A stretch of 19,328 nucleotides of DNA from Hypholoma sublateritium FD-334 SS-4. Its lineage: Eukaryota > Basidiomycota > Agaricomycetes > Agaricales > Strophariaceae. This document shows positions 9,275-16,366 of the stretch, piece by piece (the first letter of the stretch is position 1; each line of letters begins with the position of its first letter). The DNA is taken from contig KN817537.1 in NCBI GenBank assembly GCA_000827495.1, positions 1-19,328 of the forward strand, given 5' to 3'. Both the position numbers and the translations under genes were made by a program. The notes under the pieces are model-generated. The model did not search any database. It was not told where the DNA came from and worked only from the letters and a program-made list of their open reading frames with translations.

Positions 9275-10485
9275 AAGTCCGCAGCACCTGTCACAGGGCC
9301 TTCGTCTGCAAGGAAGAAAGCTGGCATTGGCATGGGCCGCGCAAGCATGGGCACAGCGCCATCATACATTTGGACTCGTCCGGAAGAAATACCACTGCTG
9401 AACCTACGTCGCCTTCCAAGTCCAAGGGCAAGGAAGTAGAAGCAGATATTTGTATCCGCGAAACTGCTCGTCAAGCATCAGCATCACCCAAGCGGAGCTC
9501 ACCCGCACCTGTTCGCCCGTCTCCAGTGGAACCTGTTCTGGGGCTGCGACATCCGCCACCTTGTGTCCAGCACCTGACACGGCTCCAGCAAATGCAGGAA
9601 GAGTCAGAGGATGATTTTTCTGCAAATATGGAGGTCGACACGGATGCAACACAACAATGGTGCAAACCTGTCGGACAAGCAGGGTGCGAAGAACAGGAAG
9701 AAGACATGGTAAGTTCCAGGCTATTCACTGGTTATAAGCACTGATGCTCATTCTGTTTTGTTCCAGCCCTCTACACCAGTTGTTCAGTTCTTGTTGATGA
9801 CAGGTATCAAATTCATGGACAAGCTGACCGAGGAGGAGTGCGAAGACCTCATTTGAGAACTTGAACAAGAACAAGCCGAAGTGGCCGAAATCGAGGGCGG
9901 TGACCAGGATTATCTTAATGAACTCAAATCGATGATTGCAGAGCAAAACATAGGCAAAGGAGCCCAATTTTTCAAACACGTGAAGCGAAGAGTACTATCG
10001 CGACTGCTGAGCGTACCCTACAACTAAAACAGACGTCGATGCGCTCTGAAATATCTAGACTCAAGGACAAACTCGAAGCGCTTGAGGACCTCCACACCGG
10101 TGTCTTCACATATGTGTATTCCTCCCTCTTCCAAGTTACTATCCCATCCAAAAAGAACTTCAACATAATCGTCGCCAAAGTCGGCATCTTCCACCATAGC
10201 AAACAAAATATGCGGTACAAGGACAATTTCCGTGCCTCAGTCCTTCCCTCCTGATGGCTGCGACGCGGCTTATCGGTCAAGGTAAAGACCTGACTGTTCG
10301 CGAGGTATGTTTCTTTTTCTCAACATAATATCCGGTGTTATCTCAATTGTTCTCTGTTGGATTGTACACTGCCTCAGCAACTACTGGTCCTCCCGCGCGA
10401 ACTGCGCTCAGTTGACGCTGCTGAGTATCAAGTAGCCAGTCGAATTCGCCGTAGTTCCCCGTGGCGGGAAGCAACAATGTCCAGT
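9275..10485 (+). pseudogene. spc7: Decayed copy of Spc7/Spc105/KNL1 kinetochore scaffold protein
   Basis: Spc7 is the KNL1 subunit of the outer-kinetochore KMN network; it binds microtubules and checkpoint proteins. Blocks in family order: a basic/Ser-Pro linker (AARQASASPKRSSPAPVRPS-like, about 9460-9530), an acidic stretch, QFLLMTGIKFMDKLT (after the intron that starts with gtaagt at 9709), ELEQEQAEVAEIEGGDQDYL coiled coil, SEISRLKDKLEALEDLH, VFTYVYSSLFQVTIPSKKN, AKVGIFHHSKQNMRYKD, KDLTVRE, and after a further intron NYWSSRANCAQLTLLSIK and PVEFAVVP of the C-terminal RWD region. Introns are retained. Stops occur at 9854 (in place of an expected Arg) and 10433 (in place of an expected Tyr), with several frame shifts. 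An intron-like junction (gtatgt at 10618, ttcag before 10677) may extend the relic to about 10720. It cannot give a working protein. Confidence 0.85.
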
Positions 10486-11075
10486 TTCAAAGTCGAGGCG
10501 ATAGGGAAGGGCAAGCAGAACTGCTAATATATTTGCAAGCCCTCGTTGGCCGTGATAGTGATTTCGGTTCGACATGAAACGTTGCAAGAACCTGCGAAGG
10601 AGCTCCATTTGCTGATGGTATGTTATGCTTACCTGCGACGCAAATGCCACTACTGATCCATGCTTATCCTTTCAGGGATGTACCGATGCAGTTACCGCGG
10701 AGATCTTCTGTTGATGCTTCCTCCTCCCGTCCGGCGCCGCTGTGTTTTTAGCAATCACATTTCTACATTGGCGCAGGCTCAGGGCACTCAAATTGTATGC
10801 AGCACCGCGCTTGTGAATGCAATGTTTTACTCGATAATGCTGTTGGTACTGCTTTCGAAAAATTCTGTTTAACCGCGCTCCTATAGATGGATCCCCAGAG
10901 ACTTGTACGACATTCTGAAACCATAACGTCTAGATTCAACTAGTGCCATAACCTTTTTTTGGTGCTAGTTTGTGAGTCAGAAATGTCGTCTTCTTTTGGA
11001 CCCCATCCCTAATTCCCCAAATTTACAATGCGGCTCCGTAATTCCAGTGGCTAACGAAAGCGTCCCTGACTTTGT
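10486..11075. other. Spacer between the Spc7 relic and the DUF6698 gene
   Basis: The first 230 bases may hold further decayed Spc7 3' sequence (CTDAVTAEI at about 10681). The 70-codon open frame at 10660-10872 has no recognisable similarity. From about 10870 the sequence looks like promoter-side flank of the next gene. Confidence 0.35.
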
Positions 11076-11082
11076 CCAGCAC

Positions 11083-11089
11083 TATATAA
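11083..11089 (+). promoter_or_regulatory. TATA box of the DUF6698 gene
   Basis: TATATAA lies 66 bases upstream of the start codon at 11155, a spacing that leaves a short 5' leader if transcription starts about 30 bases downstream. A pyrimidine-rich stretch (gtccttgttgtcctcttg, about 11120-11137) precedes the ATG, as in many fungal core promoters. Confidence 0.6.
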
Positions 11090-11154
11090 CCTGGAGCTAG
11101 AAATCTTTAGGACAGTCATCGTCCTTGTTGTCCTCTTGATACTTCAAGTCTTCC

Positions 11155-12808
11155 ATGTTGTCCTCGTCTTGCCAATCCCAGCCTTCCTCTCATCCTGCCC
11201 CTGTGGACAATACTCCGATAGATCCTGCAGAGATCGCCCGTTTGAAGCGTCGGCTTGCTGCTGCACAAGAAGAGGTCAAGGAGCTTAGCGGGACCAAACT
11301 GAAGAAGCCTCCGTATGTTGATCTATTGTCTTCATCACGTCTCGCTTTTCCCTTCTGAATTGACACCTTGTCTGCAGAACTCCTGTTACCGTCGGCAGGG
11401 GGATTAGGCGTTTGGTTTCTTTGTATGACTCGGTAGATGATATAATTCAGGCAGCCGACCAGCAGAAAGATAGCAACAATGACGACGATGAAGCTGAGGA
11501 AGATGACGCTTTGGTAGACAAAGCGGCAGAAGGAAAAAGAGAGTAAGCATAATACATTTTCACCTTGGGTCTAGGCTTACTCATAACGCATTGCATACTG
11601 TAGAATTGAAAGCAAGCTCACAGCGTTTACAATCCTCATTCGGAACTTTCCTCTAGTCAAGGAGGCAATCGAAGATCCCAATGTTGATTTTGACGTCTTT
11701 GTCACTAGTGTATGTTAATTATTTCCGACATTACAATCCAGCGAGTGACAACATCTTTCCTTTCTAGCTGCAGATAGGTGCCAACAACGCTCGTAGTGAT
11801 GACGTACGTCGTATCAAAGAAGCAGTGGCATTTTGGCTCAATAAGGAATATGGCAAGGAAGACGATTTCGAGATGTTGGATCCAAAAGAAAGGACTGGTA
11901 GGGGGCTGCATAATTATGTGACAGGAAGACTTCTCTGCCCAGTAGACTACGACTGGGATGTTCCAGAGTGAGCTACCTATTTCATCTGATATTGACTTGA
12001 TATTGACGCTACTGATTTTCACTTGCCCTTGCAGGATCTATACCGACATCATAGAGGGTACCATCGACATCTCCGAGGATTACTTTTTACGTTGTTTCTA
12101 TCCCAATGGAAACGGAGATCCCAGTCATTACGAAAGAGGATTCCTGAAAAGTGGCCTCCTCGTCAATGTACGTTTTACGAACTTCTTTCGTCGTATTGTC
12201 CACTGACATGGTGACTTCTACTCAGGTATATAAAGATATATTCACTTCCCCATCCTCCTGTGATGCCTCTCTGTCAGCCTCTGCCCCCTCTGAAGATGTT
12301 CAAAATGATTCGGATGGTCCCGCTCCACCCAAAAGACCCAAGCTTACTGAGCATCAGGCTCGCAAGAAAGCCACAAAATCTTGTGTTGCAACCATTTTGG
12401 GTATGGAAGGTCGGGTGACACCAAGGTCTATTGCATACGCTGCAGTTTTGGTTTGTCTCAAGTTATATCGCGCTATTCAATCTGACTGTTTTGGTAGCTT
12501 GCTTTTAATTTAACAAACGCTGTTCAATGGGTGGAGATCTATAATGATTTCAATTTCAGGGCTCTTTACAACCTGATCGTTGACTTTTTCGAGGTTCCCG
12601 GAGGAAAGGAGGCTGAGAGAAGAGTAGCTAGGCTCTTGGAGTGGTGGAATAGGTGTGTCATTAATTCTGTTTTTCTGGTTCATACTCAACACTTCTCTTT
12701 TATAGGCAGGTCTTTCCTCATCGCGTCAGGGCTTCTACCAATACCCGCAAATCCCGAAACAAGTTAGCGGCTCAACGTGCTGCACGTGAGGCTAGCGTAG
12801 AAATATAA
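11155..12808 (+). CDS. DUF6698-family protein, 8 exons, 414 aa
   Basis: Exons: 11155-11312, 11378-11542, 11604-11709, 11768-11967, 12035-12167, 12226-12450, 12498-12652, 12706-12808. All seven introns are GT-AG, 47-67 nt, and phases agree to a TAA stop (1,245 coding bases). The protein has a predicted N-terminal coiled coil (IARLKRRLAAAQEEVKEL), an acidic run (NNDDDEAEEDDALVD), then the conserved block: GANNARSDDVRRIKEAV, RGLHNYVTGRLLCPVDYDW, FLRCFYPNG, ERGFLKSGLLV, YKDIFTSPSS, and SIAYAAVLLAFNLTNAVQW. A basic PPKRPKL looks like a nuclear signal. Blocks of this order define the DUF6698 family of unknown function, which is abundant and multi-copy in agaricomycetes. Many copies sit near transposons, so a link to mobile elements is possible but not shown. 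No nonsense codon or frameshift is seen, in contrast to the relics to its left. Confidence 0.85.
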
Positions 12809-14010
12809 CTAACGATTATTTACATCCACATTGCATATACTCCCTAAGTTTGCCCTATTAGTCCAATATTAATCTATAGATGTCGATACAGTTCTCCCTG
12901 ATATATGATCTCATGCACTTGTGTAAATCGCGCAGGCCTTCTGAGTGACGGCGGGATGCAAAGAATGTGAGACTGAATAGACTGGCCCGGCGGGCAAAGT
13001 CTTGAGATCTATTCTTGGCCGTGAAAGGGGCGGCAGTGGCAGTGACCAGGGAGTGCGTCACGAGAAGGGCCTTGCGTTGCGCATTGACCTCGAGTAAACC
13101 TGTATGTTTAAAACCGATTAATAGCAATATCTGAGCAATGTGGCAATACACTAAATATCCAATAATAAGGCGTGAACGGATTAGGCCAAGACTGGGCAAG
13201 CCCTGAGGTGTTATTTTGACGGTTCATGTACCCACTGAAAAGGGCGAAAGGAAGTTGAGATTAAGCATCGTCATTTTTTCTGAGTGCCCTTGGACAGTAA
13301 ACACCTGCTGACAAGTATAGAATCATATCGGTGCAAGTACAAATAACAAGACAGTGAAATCGTGAGACAAAAATGTGAGAAGGTACAGGACTCACTCCAT
13401 TCCTATGAATAATCAGCAAGCCTGGATGTAAATTATTAGCAGGAATTGGATGGACATGAAATGAGAATGGGCCCTAAAGCCGATATGGAAGTATGCAATA
13501 CAATTGTAATGGCTTCCGCCTTCCAACTCGTGAAAAGGCGATAGTAATTTATAAGGAATTATCGTAAACCCATTCAAGAGTCATTTTCTGAAAATATGTG
13601 TAGGAAACATCAAAACGTACCATCTTGATATTACAGTATAGCATGATGAATGATGATAATGGCTGGTCAAATTGAAGTATAACCTATACACGAAGCAAGT
13701 CACCCATGCAAATCATGAGAGCTGGTTACAACAATGTATTGCACTGGAGGACCATTGCAGTTTTATTGAAGAAAGCCAGTATATTGTAATCAATAAAGCA
13801 GATCTACATGAATATGATAACTCAATGAAACTATTATGATAAAACTGGTACCAATGGCCAAAGACGGTTGATGGTGTAAGGACTTTATAAAGATAGCTAT
13901 AACCTTACGGAGAAATGAGACCAATGATGTGTTGCGCTGCCAATTTCATTCAGATTATAAGTGATTACGCATGAATATAATTCTCCCCACAATTTACTGA
14001 TGAAGGGTAT
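12809..14010. other. Gene-poor AT-rich spacer
   Basis: About 1.2 kb with no gene I can support. The minus-strand open frame at 12858-13199 (113 codons) has no recognisable domain or splice context. The sequence from 13200 to 13990 is AT-rich with stops in all frames. It includes the 3' flank of the DUF6698 gene. No structured RNA or transposon end recognised. Confidence 0.5.
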
Positions 14011-14870
14011 GGAGGCACACTTCGTTTCTCAAGGCCTAAACATCAACGAAACGCAACGTGGGCGGGCACGTTGGAAAGGTGTGACAGCGACAAATCCAGA
14101 ACAGAAAAGAACGTAGCGATACGCTCAAAACTCGGCGAATGGCAAAGGATCAAAGATCCTATGTAGGCTCAACAGAGAACAGGATGCTTCGCAGTCAATA
14201 CTGGCCCGTTTGACGCGTTCCCGGTGTCGTTCGAATTGCATTAAATTCTAAAACACGATTCCAAAGAGATATCAGCGATTGGATGATCCGTTCCGGAGTT
14301 ATGCCCTGCAATCATAGGGGCAAGGAGGCACACATCGTTCCTCAAGGTCTTAAACTCAACGAAACGCTACGTGGGCGGATTCGTTGGAAAGGTATCGTTG
14401 AGGAGAGTCCAGAACAGCAATAATCAAGGCGATACAAGCAGAACTCGCCGAATGGCAAAGGAATGAGTCTCTGAAGAGATCCTGCAGAGTACTGAGAGCC
14501 ATATGCTCAATTTTGCTTTGATTGGGACGTTCATGGTATCGTTTGAATCGCATTACAAGCCTGTATATGATTCTGCAGAGTAACCAGCGATTGAACAGTC
14601 CATTCCGGAGTTCTGGCATGCCAACATAGGGATATGGAGGCACACATCGCATTTGAACATCTTAAACTCAACGAAACGTTACGTGGGCGGTATCGTTGGA
14701 AAGATACGGTTGAGGAGAACCAGGAACCAAAAAGATCAAAGCGATAGGAGTAGAACTCGCCAAATGGCAAAGGAATGAGTCTCTGAAGAGATCCTGCAGA
14801 GTACTGAGAGCCATATGCTCAATTTTGCTTCGATTGGGACGTTCGCGGGGTCGTTGGAATCGTATAAACG
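14011..14870. repeat. Tandem repeat, about 313-bp unit, about 2.75 copies
   Basis: Units begin with ggaggcacacNtcg at 14011, 14324 and 14636 (spacing 313 and 312). Each carries caacgaaacgNNacgtgggcgg, then cgttggaaaggt, then gaatggcaaagga, then attccggagtt. Units 2 and 3 are nearly identical over long stretches (gaatgagtctctgaagagat, then gtactgagagccatatgctc), while unit 1 is more diverged. Similarity stops near 14866-14870 inside unit 3. Open frames crossing it have no known similarity. This is a small satellite-like array. Confidence 0.85.
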
Positions 14871-15055
14871 AGTAGAATCCGAATCTGAAATCCGTTTGGC
14901 GATCCAGGAGGTGGTAGCGACGTTATGGTGCAATCATCATCAGAGCCATCAGAAGAAGGAACCACAATCCCAAGGGATAGCACCAGAGGTTGCTGAAATG
15001 GTGAAAGGAGGTTCATCTTGAAGAGAAGAAGAGGTTGGGCATAGCAGAAATGAAG
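14871..15055. other. Spacer between two tandem arrays
   Basis: No gene or clear repeat. An open frame entering from the 313-bp array (14815-15021) continues to VAEMVKGGSS with no recognisable domain. Confidence 0.4.
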
Positions 15056-15870
15056 TGGGAGAGCTGAAGGTGAAGAGTGAAGAGTGGTTGAAGAAATCCC
15101 AGAACTCAGACCTTTAGGAGGGAACCAGAGTTCAACCTCCTGTAGTCCAAGAATCTCAGACCCATTAGTAGAGACATCTAGAGTGTACAATCCACTGTAG
15201 NGTAGAGCTGAGGAAGGATGAAGAAGTCCCAGAGGGAGAGGAGAAGTTGGGTAGTTCTGGAATTTGAAGAGGATCCCATTCCAAGCCAAAGGAGGGAACC
15301 AAGGTTCAACCCACTAAAGCTCAGAGGACTCAGACCCATAAGTAGAGACATTCATGGAGTACAATCCACTGTAGGGTGGAGTTGGGAGAGCCTGAAGTCC
15401 CAGAGGGAGATGAGGCAAATCCTATTCCAAGCCAAAGGAGGGAACCAAAGTTCAACCCACTGAAGCTCAGAGAACTCAGACCCATAAGTAGAGACATCCA
15501 GGAAGTACAATCCACTAGAGGGTGGAGCTGGGAGAGCCTGAAGAGTCCCAGAGGAGGAGGAGGAGGAGAAGATCAAAGAAGTTGAGATCAACCAGCTGAG
15601 TTTCAACCAGAACATCAAACCAGTAGAGGATAGAGGAAAGAGAGGTTGAAGGAGGACTCAGAAGGGATGGATTATCTGAATTATCTTGATGTTTTTGGGT
15701 TTTGAGGTGAAGAAGAGGATGACTCCATCCTGACCAAAGTAGAGAGACAAGCTCAATCCACTGAGGCTCAGGGACACTCAGACCAAAGTAGAGACTGCCC
15801 ATGTCACCCAGGTATCATCCACTATAGGTCCAAGTGGTTGGAGAAGTCCCATAGAGGGATGAGGTGTCCC
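15056..15870. repeat. Second tandem array, degenerate units of about 150-175 bp
   Basis: The core cagacccatNagtagagacat recurs at 15157, 15330 and 15477, with a diverged cagaccaaagtagagac at 15779. Each core is followed by agtacaatccactgtagggt or a variant, then gtcccagaggga, then gccaaaggagggaacc and gttcaacccactNaagctcag. Further partial copies lie at about 15085-15150 and 15740-15870. The array is purine-rich on the + strand, which creates long stop-free frames on both strands (for example minus 15352-15618) that I do not regard as genes. It is unrelated to the 313-bp repeat. Confidence 0.8.
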
Positions 15871-16020
15871 AAGATCTGCCAGCGCATAGGTGATGGTGAA
15901 GTCCGCGGTGCCCCCACCATTGTGACGCCGGTCGGTTTGTGTCGGGCGTTCGAGTGGACTTCGGGGATGGACTGGAGAGACGAGGGACAGATAGGCGCAG
16001 AGCGGCCNGGAGAGGAGTAG
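15871..16020. other. GC-richer spacer between arrays
   Basis: No gene recognised. One ambiguous base at 16008. The open frames here end within the adjoining repeats. Confidence 0.35.
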
Positions 16021-16102
16021 GTTGTAACCCTACCCAGGGGAGTTGTCACCCTACTCAGGAGCATGTAACGCTATACAACGGTGTTGTCACCCTACACAGG
16101 AG
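16021..16102. repeat. Short tandem repeat, four copies of about 21 bp
   Basis: Copies are gttgtaaccctacccagggg at 16021, gttgtcaccctactcaggag at 16042, a diverged tgtaacgctatacaacggt at 16064, and gttgtcaccctacacaggag at 16083. They lie about 260 bases upstream of the first recognisable exon of the element gene and might be subterminal repeats of that element. Confidence 0.75.
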
Positions 16103-16366
16103 AAGCAGTATTGGATGCTCAGCCCAAGTGATTAGAGGAGAACTCTCATGGGGCCCAGACAGACAGACAGTAGCAAATGACAATGTAAAGATGAGTTAGG
16201 AGGCTGCTGGCAGCGCGCAGCTGATCCAGCAGTCACATGACNACAATCAGGTGACTACTGCTAGACTACTGGTCTCTGAACATGTAAATAATAGTATCCA
16301 GCCGTCACAGTCATATAATTGTCTCTCCCTTGACCAAACAAAGATTATACTTGCTCTGTCTCATAG
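16103..16366. other. Upstream part of the element gene; first exon not resolved
   Basis: The first recognised exon starts after an acceptor (ctcatag, 16360-16366), so at least one upstream exon should lie here or further left. A possible donor (gtatcc) is at 16290. No frame matches a known start of the family. An imperfect inverted repeat (agcagtcacatga at 16228 against tcaggtgactactgct) lies at 16228-16262. Confidence 0.35.

Noticed and set aside
12858..13199. 113-codon minus-strand open frame downstream of the DUF6698 gene
   Set aside because: No recognisable motif, no splice context, and no promoter signal; length is compatible with chance.
14819..15802. Minus-strand open frames rich in Ser, Leu and Pro
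   Set aside because: They run through tandem repeats whose purine-rich composition removes stops; the protein repeats simply mirror the DNA repeats.
16021..16102. Telomere-like CCCTACCC/CCCTAC repeats
   Set aside because: The unit is about 21 bp with gttgtNaccctac, not the fungal TTAGGG/CCCTAA hexamer.
14011..16102. CRISPR-like direct repeats
   Set aside because: Intron-rich eukaryotic context, contiguous tandem units and no spacer structure.
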